Assembly (NCBI RefSeq): GCF_034314045.1
Contig: NZ_JAVIWL010000001.1
Span: forward strand, 4,340,001-4,404,000
DNA from: Glaciimonas sp. CA11.2
GTDB lineage: Bacteria; Pseudomonadota; Gammaproteobacteria; Burkholderiales; Burkholderiaceae_D
Reading direction: 5' to 3'
Length of the DNA: 64,000 nucleotides
In this document: positions 1 through 9,063 of the stretch, one piece after another
How the letters are laid out: every line of letters begins with the position of its first letter
How positions within the stretch are numbered: position 1 is the first letter of the stretch
Notes under the pieces: model-generated
Database searches by the model: none
Told to the model about the DNA's origin: nothing
The model's input: only the letters and a program-made list of their open reading frames with translations
Position numbers and translations under genes: made by a program

Positions 1-1
1 G

Positions 2-577
2 CTTTCACGCACATACATTACAGGTTCGGTCATGCTGTGGTTGACCTACTTCATGGGCCTAGTGATCTTCTATGCACTGATTAACTGGATGCCGTTATTG
101 CTGAAGGATGCCGGTTTGACACCTAAGACCGCGGCGCTCGTATCTGCCTTGTTTCCCTTGGGCGGTGTAGGTGCAATACTGTGCGGTTGGTTGATGGACC
201 GTTTTAATGCCAATCGCGTCATCGCCGTGTGCTATACGCTCACTGCGGTGTGCATCTATGCAATCGGGCAGGTTGCCGGCAATGTCGGCGCTTTGATGCT
301 CGTCGTATTTGTAGGAGGAACATTAATGAACACCGCACAATCGTCGATGCCCGCATTGGCGGCTGCTTTCTATCCTACGCAAGGGCGTGCCACTGGCGTC
401 GCCTGGATGCTAGGCTTAGGTCGTTTTGGCGGAATTGCAGGCTCGTTTTTGGTCGCCGAATTAACCCGTCGCCAGTTTGGCTTCAGTGGGATATTCACGG
501 TTCTGGCATTTGCCGGATTGATCGCAGCGGCGGCTTTGCTGGTCAAGCAAACCGCGCAAGGGAAAAGCGTTCGATGA
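2..577 (+). CDS. MFS transporter, C-terminal part (cut by window edge)
   Basis: C-terminal half of a major facilitator superfamily permease; the frame is open to the window edge, so the N-terminal half lies outside. The visible part holds about six hydrophobic segments and, near residue 56 of the visible part, the loop WLMDRFN, which resembles the conserved MFS GxxxDR loop. The pattern is most like the aromatic-acid:H+ symporter group (PcaK/MhpT-like), so the cargo is probably a small organic acid; this is inference from general likeness. It ends with a hydrophobic segment and a short basic tail. A strong hairpin follows between it and the convergent IclR gene. Confidence 0.8.
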   Translation, partial: LSRTYITGSVMLWLTYFMGLVIFYALINWMPLLLKDAGLTPKTAALVSALFPLGGVGAILCGWLMDRFNANRVIAVCYTLTAVCIYAIGQVAGNVGALMLVVFVGGTLMNTAQSSMPALAAAFYPTQGRATGVAWMLGLGRFGGIAGSFLVAELTRRQFGFSGIFTVLAFAGLIAAAALLVKQTAQGKSVR

Positions 578-652
578 TATTAAATTAAGGTGATCCGTTC
601 ATTGCACCTTATTTTTATAATATTGAAGCCGGCGTCTGTCATGCTTTTATCT

Positions 653-694
653 CAGCGCTCTCCCGTGTATTTCCACATCACGGGAAGCGCGCTG
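653..694. terminator. Long hairpin between convergent genes
   Basis: Left arm 653-667 and right arm 679-694 pair almost fully (CAGCGC and CCCGTG blocks match their complements, with a small mismatch between) around an 11-nt loop. It lies between the ends of the MFS gene and the convergent IclR gene, where a shared terminator is expected. There is no clear T-tract on either side, so a factor-independent role is uncertain. Confidence 0.5.
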
Positions 695-823
695 ACTAAG
701 CTGCGAATCTCATTTCAGCAGCTTTAAAACGAATTTTTTTCTTATATGTGTTCAGCAACAGTTGAGGTACATGTCTGAGCGTTCCCAATAAGGCTAATTC
801 TTAATCCTTATTTCTAACGCGCC

Positions 824-1615
824 TTAGACGGTTTCAAAAAGTCCGCGTAACTTTCGTGCGGCATCCTTCATTTGCGGCAAGAACGCCATCAAATCAGTCA
901 AACTGGCACGCGCGGTTGCAGAGTGACAAACCAGTGCGGCGGCGACTTTCCCTGTTTCGGATAACACCGGCACAGCAATGCCGACCATGCCGCGTACAAA
1001 TTCCTCGTTATCTAAACCAATCCCTTGCTGGGCCAATCTGTCGAGTTCTTCTTCGAGCGCTTTCCTATCTGTCAAAGTCCGCGGTGTCATGCGCGGCAAA
1101 GGCAGTTGGTTAAGTATCTCTTTCCTTTCTAGTCGACTCATATGGGCCAACAGCAGTTTTCCACCCGCAGTGCAATGTAGCGGAAGCCGTGCACCTGGCT
1201 CGATATGCAATCTCAGCGGTTCCTGGGTTTCGACCCGATCAATATAAACAACCCGGTCCCCCTCCAGCACGGTCAGATTGCAGGTTTCTCCGATTGATTG
1301 GACCAGCGAACGCAATATTGCGCGACACGTACGTCTAAAACCGTTGTTGCCCAACGTTGCTAAAGCCAACTGGGTGGCGCGAGGTCCCAGCACATAGCCG
1401 TGTTCACCCGGAAGAATTAGTAGGTAATTGTTGGCGATCAAGGTTTCCAACAGACGTGCCAACGTAGCCTTTGGGATATTTAGCCGGGTTGCCAGTTGCG
1501 ACGCAGTGATCGGTTGGGTTGCGGCAGCTACCCTTTCCAGCACAGTGATTACCCGCATCACGCGGGCTTCAAGATGCTGTATCTCCAAAGCATTTTTTGT
1601 TTTTATATCGTCCAT
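824..1615 (-). CDS. IclR-family transcriptional regulator
   Basis: 263-residue regulator with an N-terminal winged helix-turn-helix (about residues 17-80, with the recognition-helix pattern LNIPKATLARLLETL) and a C-terminal IclR effector-binding domain (about 90-260; segments HCTAGGKLLLAHM and GLDNEEFVRGMVGIAVPV are typical). IclR proteins usually control one neighbouring catabolic operon and bind a small organic acid. It is divergent from the GMC oxidoreductase, with about 390 bp between the starts, so it probably controls the 2007-6483 genes. Length is normal for the family. No strong ribosome binding site precedes the ATG. Confidence 0.9.
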   Translation of the reverse strand: MDDIKTKNALEIQHLEARVMRVITVLERVAAATQPITASQLATRLNIPKATLARLLETLIANNYLLILPGEHGYVLGPRATQLALATLGNNGFRRTCRAILRSLVQSIGETCNLTVLEGDRVVYIDRVETQEPLRLHIEPGARLPLHCTAGGKLLLAHMSRLERKEILNQLPLPRMTPRTLTDRKALEEELDRLAQQGIGLDNEEFVRGMVGIAVPVLSETGKVAAALVCHSATARASLTDLMAFLPQMKDAARKLRGLFETV

Positions 1616-2006
1616 GGTCCACGGTTTTGAGTCAAAAAAGCGATTTATCGTCTCATTAAGCCCGACTTGATAAAAAATAAGTTGAGAGCATCAGATCTTG
1701 CTTGTATTGATGGTGACAGGACGTAATTACATGACTGCTGCATACAACACACTTTAAAGTTTATACCTCGGAATTTAAGTTTATTCAATCGTCCACTATA
1801 TCGGGTAATTGACGATGCTAAGCGCTTAAGAAGTATTGAGGATAGCCGAAAATAGGGCGTTTGATCAGAAGAACAATAGGGTGCATTAATCAGCCAAGTG
1901 CAATGACTAAAGGCGCATGGAGCAATGCTCTCAACGGTTACTCACCGCCGCTCATCCATTGTTGTAGTTCGAGGGATTGGCCGGTTCAAGGAAAAGGACA
2001 CGTAGT
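1616..2006. promoter_or_regulatory. Divergent IclR / GMC oxidoreductase control region
   Basis: 390 bp with no credible gene, AT-rich on the IclR side. It must contain the promoters of both divergent genes and probably the IclR operator. I could not identify one clear palindrome to call as the operator. Confidence 0.5.
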
Positions 2007-3695
2007 ATGCAAACATATGATTATGTGATTGTTGGTGCAGGTTCGGCCGGGTGCGTTTTAGCAAATCGCTTGAGTGCTAACGGCAAATATACCGTTTGCT
2101 TATTAGAGGCGGGTCCTCGTGACCGGTATGGCTGGATACACCTTCCTATCGGTTATGCCAAGACAATGTTCCACAAAACCTATAACTGGGGGTTCTACAC
2201 CGAACCAGAACCAAACCTCAATGATCGTAAGATTTATTGGCCGCGCGGTCGTACCTTAGGCGGCTCAAGCTCTATTAATGGATTGGTCTATGTGCGCGGT
2301 CAAAAACGCGATTACGACCATTGGGCCGCGTTGGGCAACACCGGCTGGAGTTGGGACGACTGTCTGCCATACTTTAAGCGGCTCGAACACAACGATCAGG
2401 GCGAATCAGCGACCCGCGGCGGTGATGGCCCAATATGGGCAACCACTATTCCGGGCAATAATAAACTGGTTGATGCTTTTATTGCTGCATCAAAACAGAA
2501 CGGCGTGCCAGTGGTGGCCGATTTCAATACCGGCGAACAGGAAGGTGTGGGGTATTTTCAGTTGACCACCCGTAATGGCTTACGCTGTTCGACCGCGGTT
2601 GCTTACCTGAATCCCGCACGCAAAAATAACAATCTGCATATTGAAACCGATGCGCAGGCCACACTGATTCAGTTTCAAGGTACACGGGCGATCGGCGTGG
2701 CCTACCGAAAAGGTGGGCAAGCGCAGGAAGTCCGTGCCGCGCGCGAGGTGCTTTTGTGCGCCGGCGCGTTGCAATCTCCTCAACTGCTCCAATTATCGGG
2801 CGTCGGACCGGCAGCCTTGCTACAAAAATTTGATATTCCTGTCGTGCGTGACTCACCAGGGGTTGGTGCAAACCTGCAAGACCATCTTCAGGTGCGACTG
2901 ATGTACGAGGTGAGTGAAAAAATTACCACCAACGACGCGCTCAATTCAATATGGGGAAAAGCCAGGATGGGTTTGCAGTGGTTGACCGCACGGACTGGCC
3001 CTTTGGCGCTAGGTATCAATATGGCCGGCATGTTTTGTCGTGCATTACCGGACGAAAACGCAACACCAGATACGCAGTTTCACTTTGCGACCGTGTCGGC
3101 TGAACATGCGGCAGGGAATGTTCACGCTTTTTCCGGCTGTACGTATTCCGTTTGTCAGCTACGTCCGGAGTCGCGCGGACATGTCAATATCCAGTCGCGT
3201 GATCCATTTACTGCACCGTCGATCCAACCCAACTATCTGGCGACCGAGTTGGATCGTCGCACTACGATTGCAGGGGTCAAGTTTGCGCAACGCGTGGCGA
3301 ATACCGCGCCGATGAAGCAATACATGAAACGCTCGTATCGACCAACCCCCGATATACAAAGCGACGAAGAAATTCTGGCTTTTTGTCGACAACACGCAAC
3401 CACCATTTTTCACCCGTCAGGAACCGCCAGGATGGGGCCATCTTCCGACCCGATGGCGGTGGTCGATGCGCGACTTCGGGTTCATGGTATGTCAGGACTT
3501 CGGGTTGTCGATTGTGCAATCATGCCGACGCTCATTTCTGGCAATACCAACATACCGACTGTGATGATCGCTGAAAAAGCCGCTGACATGATTCTGGAGG
3601 ACGCTGCCTCGCGAAGCTACGAGGCAACGCTGAAGATAGACACTGCAAGCGAACAAGGAGCACCCGCAACCATATCTGCGACAGCACTGGTTTAA
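2007..3695 (+). CDS. GMC-family FAD oxidoreductase (choline/alcohol dehydrogenase-like)
   Basis: 562-residue flavoprotein of the glucose-methanol-choline family, which oxidises primary alcohols to aldehydes with FAD. Visible motifs: the dinucleotide-binding VGAGSAGCVLA near residue 10, GMC signature 1 (GRTLGGSSSINGLVYVRG, about 80-97), GMC signature 2 (GALQSPQLLQLSGVGP, about 253) and the C-terminal catalytic His region FHPSGTARMG, followed by GNTNIPTVMIAEKAADM. Length fits BetA-like dehydrogenases. The ATG at 2007 is chosen because AAGGA precedes it by about 8 bp; an upstream TTG at 1977 has no such site. It heads the island that continues with an MFS permease and a TPP decarboxylase. The true substrate is unknown; choline is only one possibility. 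Confidence 0.9.
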   Translation: MQTYDYVIVGAGSAGCVLANRLSANGKYTVCLLEAGPRDRYGWIHLPIGYAKTMFHKTYNWGFYTEPEPNLNDRKIYWPRGRTLGGSSSINGLVYVRGQKRDYDHWAALGNTGWSWDDCLPYFKRLEHNDQGESATRGGDGPIWATTIPGNNKLVDAFIAASKQNGVPVVADFNTGEQEGVGYFQLTTRNGLRCSTAVAYLNPARKNNNLHIETDAQATLIQFQGTRAIGVAYRKGGQAQEVRAAREVLLCAGALQSPQLLQLSGVGPAALLQKFDIPVVRDSPGVGANLQDHLQVRLMYEVSEKITTNDALNSIWGKARMGLQWLTARTGPLALGINMAGMFCRALPDENATPDTQFHFATVSAEHAAGNVHAFSGCTYSVCQLRPESRGHVNIQSRDPFTAPSIQPNYLATELDRRTTIAGVKFAQRVANTAPMKQYMKRSYRPTPDIQSDEEILAFCRQHATTIFHPSGTARMGPSSDPMAVVDARLRVHGMSGLRVVDCAIMPTLISGNTNIPTVMIAEKAADMILEDAASRSYEATLKIDTASEQGAPATISATALV

Positions 3696-3810
3696 CGTTT
3701 TTGAGTTTTTCAGTTTTACAAAACATCCGAATTAATCGGAGAAAAAAGCAGGCGGGGAAAAAATATTCTCCGCATCACCATAAGAACTAACGTTTTTGGA
3801 GTGAGACATC

Positions 3811-5205
3811 ATGGCAGCAGACCGCAATATAACAAACGTTACCAATCCAGGTAATAAGGTAACAGATAAAAAAACCCTTCGGCGGGTTGCAATGGCCAGC
3901 ATCATTGGGGCAACGATAGAGTGGTATGATTTTTTCCTGTACGGCGTCGTCGCCAGTATTGTGTTGAACAAGTTGTATTTTCCGACTGGCGACCCGGCAA
4001 CTTCCACGATGCTGGCGTATGCCACTTTTGCGGTAGGCTTTATGGCGCGCCCCTTGGGTGGCGTTATCTTTGGCCACTTCGGCGATAAAGTGGGGCGCAA
4101 GAGTATGCTGGTGATCACACTCATGATTATGGGCGTCTCCACGGTTGCTATCGGGCTTATTCCGACTTACAACCAAATCGGTTATTGGGCACCTGCATTA
4201 CTCTTGTTTTTTCGTATTATTCAAGGAATCGGGCTGGGTGGAGAATGGGGTGGTGCCGTCTTGATGGCATATGAATATGCGCCGTCGAATCGCCGCGGTT
4301 TTTATACCAGTCTGCCTCAGATCGGATTGTCGCTGGGTGTACTGATTTCTGCCGGTTTCGTGGCGGGACTATCGGCCCTCCTGACTGAAGAACAGTTCAT
4401 GGCATGGGGTTGGCGTCTTGGATTCGTGTTGTCGTTTGGCTTGGTTTTGTTTGGATTATGGATACGCCTGAAGGTCATGGAAACGCCTGAGTTTGCGCAA
4501 TTAAAGCAAAATCGTGGTGAAGCCAAGATACCCTTCACCGATATGATCAAGCGCTTCCCAGGCAATATTTTGTTAGGGTTGGGTGCGCGCCATATTGACG
4601 GTGTTTTCTTTAATATTTTCAGCGTTTTCTCCATCAGCTACCTCACTAAAACCATCGGGATGACACGTACCGATGCGTTGATAGGTGTGATGATTGGCGC
4701 AGCGGTGCTGACCGTTTTTATCCCTATTTTTGGGCGTTTATCCGACAAAGTCGGTCGTCCCGCCTTATACACCTGGGCCTCGATTCTTACTGGCCTGAGT
4801 TGCTTCCCTGCATTTTGGATTATGTCGCATGCCGGTGGTAATACCACGTTGATATGGGCCGCGATCGCGGTACCGTTTGGCATTATCTATGCTGCGGTCT
4901 ACGGCACTGTTGCCGTCTTTCTGTGCGAGCTTTTCGATGCACGTGTGCGCTATACCGGCATTTCATTCGTGTATCAATTCTCTAGCGTGATTGCTGGTGG
5001 TGTTACTCCAATTGTGGCGACCATATTATTGACCATGAACGGGGGCAAACCGTGGCTCATTTGCAGCTACGTCTTGGGTACCAGCGTTGTGTCTTCTATT
5101 TGTGCTTATGCTATTCGGCGTCGTGCTGTTGCTGCGCGTGCAGCAGGCGTCGAACACTACGGCGAAATTCAGAAGACTTCCCAAGCAGTAACTTCCACCG
5201 CTTAA
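3811..5205 (+). CDS. MFS transporter, metabolite:H+ symporter (MHS) type
   Basis: 464-residue inner-membrane permease with 12 predicted membrane segments. The MHS hallmarks are visible: the first helix with IGATIEWYDFFLYG, the loop GHFGDKVGRK and the segment GIGLGGEWGGAVLMAYEYAP. This group includes ShiA, KgtP and ProP and takes up small acids or zwitterions with protons. It follows the GMC oxidoreductase by 115 bp and is followed within 40 bp by the TPP decarboxylase alpha gene, so it probably imports the substrate of this island. A second MHS permease in the window (53100-54416) is clearly related but belongs to another pathway. Cargo cannot be read from the sequence. Confidence 0.9.
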   Translation: MAADRNITNVTNPGNKVTDKKTLRRVAMASIIGATIEWYDFFLYGVVASIVLNKLYFPTGDPATSTMLAYATFAVGFMARPLGGVIFGHFGDKVGRKSMLVITLMIMGVSTVAIGLIPTYNQIGYWAPALLLFFRIIQGIGLGGEWGGAVLMAYEYAPSNRRGFYTSLPQIGLSLGVLISAGFVAGLSALLTEEQFMAWGWRLGFVLSFGLVLFGLWIRLKVMETPEFAQLKQNRGEAKIPFTDMIKRFPGNILLGLGARHIDGVFFNIFSVFSISYLTKTIGMTRTDALIGVMIGAAVLTVFIPIFGRLSDKVGRPALYTWASILTGLSCFPAFWIMSHAGGNTTLIWAAIAVPFGIIYAAVYGTVAVFLCELFDARVRYTGISFVYQFSSVIAGGVTPIVATILLTMNGGKPWLICSYVLGTSVVSSICAYAIRRRAVAARAAGVEHYGEIQKTSQAVTSTA

Positions 5206-5240
5206 TAAGTAGGTCTGACAACCTCAATGAGGAAAATAAA

Positions 5241-5771
5241 ATGACAGAGCATTCACAATATTCAGTCCCCGCATCTACCTTCATTAGCGCGTTCAAACGA
5301 TGCGGTATTGATTTCATTACGACCGTACCTGATATGTTGCAAATCGCATTGCACCAATCCCTGGACAATCCAGTACATGGTATCAAAGTGGTGAATTGCA
5401 CCACCGAAGATCAGGCCATTGAAACTGCGGCTGGATTGTATGCCGGTGGGGCGAATTCTGCCGTGCTGATACAAAACCAGGGGTTCTATGCTGGGATTAA
5501 TAGTGTGCGCGCGTTGGGACTGGACTCTGGAGTGCCACTTTTTTTCGTTATCGGGCAATTTGGACGAGAGTTTTCTAATTTGGGTCAAGATCCGTTGCAG
5601 TCCAAACGTCGCATGGTGCGCATGATGGAGCCGCTACTCGACACGCTCGACATTCCCCACTGGCGTTTGGAAGGACCGCAAGACAGCGACAACATCGAGA
5701 AAGCATGGTGTGCTTCGCGCGAGCGTAAAGGACCTGCCGCTTTGTTGGTCGGTCACTTTGTAGGCTGGTAG
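5241..5771 (+). CDS. TPP-dependent decarboxylase, alpha (pyrimidine-binding) subunit
   Basis: 176-residue protein that matches only the N-terminal pyrimidine-binding domain of thiamine-diphosphate enzymes. The activating Glu lies in CTTEDQAIETAAGLYAGG (about residues 51-68), and LIQNQGFYAGINSV follows. Its size and the separate C-terminal partner downstream fit the two-subunit sulfopyruvate/phosphonopyruvate decarboxylase architecture (ComD/ComE). The ATG at 5241 has GAGGA about 9 bp upstream. Together the pair should decarboxylate a 2-oxoacid to an aldehyde. Whether the substrate carries a sulfonate, a phosphonate or a plain carbon chain is not visible; the GMC dehydrogenase in the same unit would suit oxidation of an alcohol precursor. 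Confidence 0.82.
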   Translation: MTEHSQYSVPASTFISAFKRCGIDFITTVPDMLQIALHQSLDNPVHGIKVVNCTTEDQAIETAAGLYAGGANSAVLIQNQGFYAGINSVRALGLDSGVPLFFVIGQFGREFSNLGQDPLQSKRRMVRMMEPLLDTLDIPHWRLEGPQDSDNIEKAWCASRERKGPAALLVGHFVGW

Positions 5772-5877
5772 CGGACCGGTAACAGGCAATAAAGGATCTA
5801 ATGGTCCTTTGTCTCGTTAGTTCCGAAACCCGCGCAACAAGAAAAAACTGTTAACGATGTACCAAGAGGGAATGCAT

Positions 5878-6483
5878 ATGATGATGACATTAGAAGCTTG
5901 CGAAGTTCTCGCCGAAGTGCGTGGTGACGCAATTGTGGTGTGTACGATGGGCGCGATGAATGCGCTCGATAAATTACCGATATCGCCGCTGACGATGGCC
6001 TGCGTACCGTTGATGGGTGGCGCGGCTTCGATTGGACTAGGATTGGCGTTGGCGCGTCCGGAGAAAAAGGTATTCGTGCTAGACGGCGATGCCAGTCTGT
6101 TGATGGAGCTTGGCAGTCTGGTATCGGTCGCTCAGGCGGCACCGCCTAATTATTTTCATTTTTTGGTGAATAACGGTGTCCAATTTGCAGGATTAGGCAA
6201 TTTGGTAACACCAGGACACGGCAGCGCCGATTTTACCGGTCTAGCAAAGTCAGCCGGTTATCGTTCAACGTATCGCTTTACCTCAGTGACAGCGTTAAAA
6301 GAAGGAATCAATGCGGTCCTGAACGGTGTCGCGCCCGCGTTTGTTGAACTTGTAGTGGGTTACGATAAACCGGCCCTTGGTATCGACAATCCGTCGATCG
6401 AGATGACTGATGCGCGCTTTACCCGCATGGGCGACGAGATCAGGCGAATCAGGGCGCATCTCGGTGTAGAAGCCGAGGTATAA
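5878..6483 (+). CDS. TPP-dependent decarboxylase, beta (TPP-binding) subunit
   Basis: About 201 residues, matching the C-terminal diphosphate-binding domain of TPP enzymes: MGGAASIGLGLALARPEKK, then the metal/TPP motif that begins DGDASLLMELG and ends in NN about 28 residues later. It completes the active site with the alpha subunit encoded 106 bp upstream. The start at 5878 is chosen because GAGGGA lies 6 bp before it; an in-frame ATG at 5857 is possible but lacks a good site. Sulfopyruvate decarboxylase beta (ComE) is the nearest named family, but substrate assignment is inference. A perfect 12-bp hairpin terminator ends this transcription unit. Confidence 0.82.
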   Translation: MMMTLEACEVLAEVRGDAIVVCTMGAMNALDKLPISPLTMACVPLMGGAASIGLGLALARPEKKVFVLDGDASLLMELGSLVSVAQAAPPNYFHFLVNNGVQFAGLGNLVTPGHGSADFTGLAKSAGYRSTYRFTSVTALKEGINAVLNGVAPAFVELVVGYDKPALGIDNPSIEMTDARFTRMGDEIRRIRAHLGVEAEV

Positions 6484-6532
6484 CGTTTGATACCTCGCAA
6501 TACGTCAACATAGGGACATGTAATTCACCGCT

Positions 6533-6584
6533 AATCCACCCGTTGCCTGTTTTCATTATGTTTTAACCGAACGGGTGGATTTTT
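6533..6584. terminator. Rho-independent terminator, probably bidirectional
   Basis: Perfect 12-bp inverted repeat (6533-6544 with 6570-6581, sequence AATCCACCCGTT and its complement) around a 25-nt loop, followed by a run of T. It lies between the TPP beta subunit and the convergent ACS-type permease gene, so it can serve both. Confidence 0.8.
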
Positions 6585-6593
6585 CCTTTTCTC

Positions 6594-7910
6594 TTAGTTA
6601 CTCTTCTCCTGCCCCTGTCGTAGCCGCGTACTGAACAGCGCAGCCAGCACTAGAATTCCGGCCATGATTAGCAAACCGTTGGTCACTTTGCCGGTAGTCT
6701 GCTCAATGATTCCCATCACCGACGGACCGATAAAGCCGCCGATCAACCCGCACGTATTGACCAAAGCCAGACCGCCAGCTAATGCCGGTCCGGCAAGACG
6801 GGACGATGGATAAATAAAGATAATCGACTGCACTACAAAAAACATAGACGCTGTCAGGCAGAAACCGATCATTCCAACAAGCGGCCCAGACAAGGCGGCC
6901 AGTAGCAAACCGACCGACATGATGATCAAGCCGTTAAACAGTATTTTGCGGCAGCGTTGGGGCGTGTTTGCGTAGCGTGGCAAGATGGCTGCGCCAGCCG
7001 CGGCGGCAAGCCACGGTACCGAGTTTAACAAGCCAATTTGCAAAGGCGTCAATTTGGCGTACGTTGCGATAATACTTGGCAGGAAAAAGATCACGGTATA
7101 TATAGTAATCTGATGGCAAAAATAAACCAAAATCGCAAGCCAGATTTGTTTATCGGCAAGGCATTGTTTGAACGAATGCCCGACTTGTCCGGATTGCATT
7201 TGCTCGGCGCGCTCAGCAGCCAGACGTGACTCAATCGTCTGCGCCTCTTGCGGCGTTAGCCAACTCGCGGATGAAGGGCCATCCGGCAATTTCTTCCATA
7301 CGACAAATGCCAGGACGACCGCAGGCAATCCTTCCAGCATAAACAGCCATTGCCAGCCGTGCCAGCCAAACAGCGTGTCCAACTGGAGTAATGCGCCGCC
7401 AACCGGACCGCTAAGAATATTGGCGATACAGACACCGAGTAAAAAATAGCCGGTAGCGCGTACCCGCTCTTCACGGCGAAACCAATACGTCAGATACAAC
7501 ATCACACCGGGGAAAAGTCCTGCTTCCGCAGCGCCAAGCAGCAATCGCATGACATAGAACGACGTTTCTCCCTGTATGAAGGCCATGCTACAGGACAGGA
7601 TTCCCCAGGTAATCATAATCCGCGTGATCCAGAACCGCGCGCCAACCTTATGCATCATCAGATTGCTAGGAATTTCAAACAAGGCATACGTCAGAAAAAA
7701 TAACCCGGCACCCAGGCCATACGCCGCCGCCGAGATACCCAGATCAATCCCGATTGCGTGCTTGGCAAGAGCAATGTTGGTTCGATCCAGAAAACTGATC
7801 ACGTACGCTATCACCAACAACGGCATCAGCTTACGAAACACCGTTCGGTCCAGCGTACTTTGTGTTGAATGCAACATAGTCTGCAATTCTGCATTTGCAT
7901 TAATTGCCAT
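6594..7910 (-). CDS. MFS transporter, anion:cation symporter (ACS) type
   Basis: 438-residue permease with 12 predicted membrane segments. The ACS-type N-terminus is clear (LLVIAYVISFLDRTNIALAK), as is the segment RLLLGAAEAGLFPGVMLYLTYWF. ACS members (phthalate, tartrate and 4-hydroxyphenylacetate permeases, ExuT, GarP) import organic anions. The ATG has AGAGGAG about 9 bp upstream. It is the third gene of a minus-strand unit (SDR, BKACE, permease) divergent from a GntR regulator, so it probably imports the acid that the dehydrogenase and cleavage enzyme degrade. Confidence 0.9.
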   Translation of the reverse strand: MAINANAELQTMLHSTQSTLDRTVFRKLMPLLVIAYVISFLDRTNIALAKHAIGIDLGISAAAYGLGAGLFFLTYALFEIPSNLMMHKVGARFWITRIMITWGILSCSMAFIQGETSFYVMRLLLGAAEAGLFPGVMLYLTYWFRREERVRATGYFLLGVCIANILSGPVGGALLQLDTLFGWHGWQWLFMLEGLPAVVLAFVVWKKLPDGPSSASWLTPQEAQTIESRLAAERAEQMQSGQVGHSFKQCLADKQIWLAILVYFCHQITIYTVIFFLPSIIATYAKLTPLQIGLLNSVPWLAAAAGAAILPRYANTPQRCRKILFNGLIIMSVGLLLAALSGPLVGMIGFCLTASMFFVVQSIIFIYPSSRLAGPALAGGLALVNTCGLIGGFIGPSVMGIIEQTTGKVTNGLLIMAGILVLAALFSTRLRQGQEKSN

Positions 7911-8038
7911 GAAATGGGTCTCCTCTTAACTCTCAAAATAGTTTAAAACGGTCGCGAGCTTTGTTGCTTCTTATCGACCGCATACAATTACATCCCATCA
8001 CAAAAAATAGCGGGATGAAGGCTGGCGTAAATAAACGT

Positions 8039-8971
8039 TTAAAATGCCACGTTATCTTGTCCTTTTAATGCCAGCATAGCGCGAGCTTCTTGTGGTGTTG
8101 CCACTTCTAGCGACAGGCCTTCAATCACCTGCCGTATCTTGCGCACCTGCGCGGCGCTTGATTCGGCTAATTGTCCCGGACCGATCCATAGCGAATCCTC
8201 AAGCCCGACGCGGACGTTTGATCCTTGCGCCAAGCCGATGGTGGCTAATGGGATCTGGTTACGACCCGCACCAAGAATCGACCATACGTAGTCGTTTCCA
8301 AACAACCGATCTGCTGTACGTTTCATGTGGGCGAGATCTTCAGGATGCGCGCCAATGCCACCGAGTAAACCGAATACGCTTTGTACAAAGAAGGGCGCTT
8401 TAGCCAAACCGCGATCGGCGAAATGCGCCAGGTTATACAGATGAGAAATGTCGTAGCACTCGTGTTCAAATCGTGTTCCGTTTGCACCGCACGAGGTCAG
8501 CACATATTCGATATCGGCGAAGGTGTTCTTGAATACCAGATCACGACTTTTTTCTAAATGTTCACGTTCCCATGGATGCTTGAATTCCTTAAACCGATCA
8601 AGCATCGGATACAAGCCGAAATTCATTGATCCCATATTCAGCGACGCCACTTCGGGTTGGAAGCGCAAAGCCGGTTGCAAGCGTTCCTCCACCGTCATGT
8701 GCGGACTGCCGCCGGTAGTCAGATTGATCACGGCATCGGTTTCTGCTTTGATCTGTGGCAAAAACTTTTCAAAGACTGCCGGATCTTGGGTCGGCTTACC
8801 GTTTTCCGGATCGCGTGCATGTAAATGTATTATTGCGGCACCTTCCCGTGCGGCAGCCAGCGCTGCATCCGCAATTTGTTGCGGTGTGACTGGCAAAAAT
8901 GGTGACATCGTTGGTGTATGTATCGCGCCGGTTGGGGCGCAAGTGATGATGACTTTACGTGTTGCGGACAT
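8039..8971 (-). CDS. Beta-keto acid cleavage enzyme (BKACE, DUF849)
   Basis: 310-residue TIM-barrel enzyme of the BKACE family, represented by Kce (3-keto-5-aminohexanoate cleavage). The family condenses a beta-keto acid with acetyl-CoA and cleaves it to acetoacetate and a new CoA ester, using Zn2+. Visible: the early segment ITCAPTGAIHTP, the metal-ligand motif HLHARD near residue 46, the LTTGG segment, and GLEDSLW near residue 255, whose Glu is conserved in the family. The start MSATRK at 8971 has GGGAGA 5 bp upstream; a further in-frame ATG at 8983 overlaps that site and is unlikely. The SDR upstream could make the beta-keto acid from a beta-hydroxy acid such as carnitine or another hydroxyacid. 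Substrate is inferred, not seen. Confidence 0.88.
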   Translation of the reverse strand: MSATRKVIITCAPTGAIHTPTMSPFLPVTPQQIADAALAAAREGAAIIHLHARDPENGKPTQDPAVFEKFLPQIKAETDAVINLTTGGSPHMTVEERLQPALRFQPEVASLNMGSMNFGLYPMLDRFKEFKHPWEREHLEKSRDLVFKNTFADIEYVLTSCGANGTRFEHECYDISHLYNLAHFADRGLAKAPFFVQSVFGLLGGIGAHPEDLAHMKRTADRLFGNDYVWSILGAGRNQIPLATIGLAQGSNVRVGLEDSLWIGPGQLAESSAAQVRKIRQVIEGLSLEVATPQEARAMLALKGQDNVAF

Positions 8972-9063
8972 GTTGTCTCCCAATAAAATGTAGATTAATT
9001 ATTTTCACGAATGACTGCGATGATGCGTAATGGCTATTTGTAATGACGATCGTGATGTGCCGA

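Noticed and set aside
1977..2006. TTG start for the GMC oxidoreductase ten codons upstream
   Set aside because: The extra residues precede the normal first beta strand and the AAGGA site favours the ATG at 2007.
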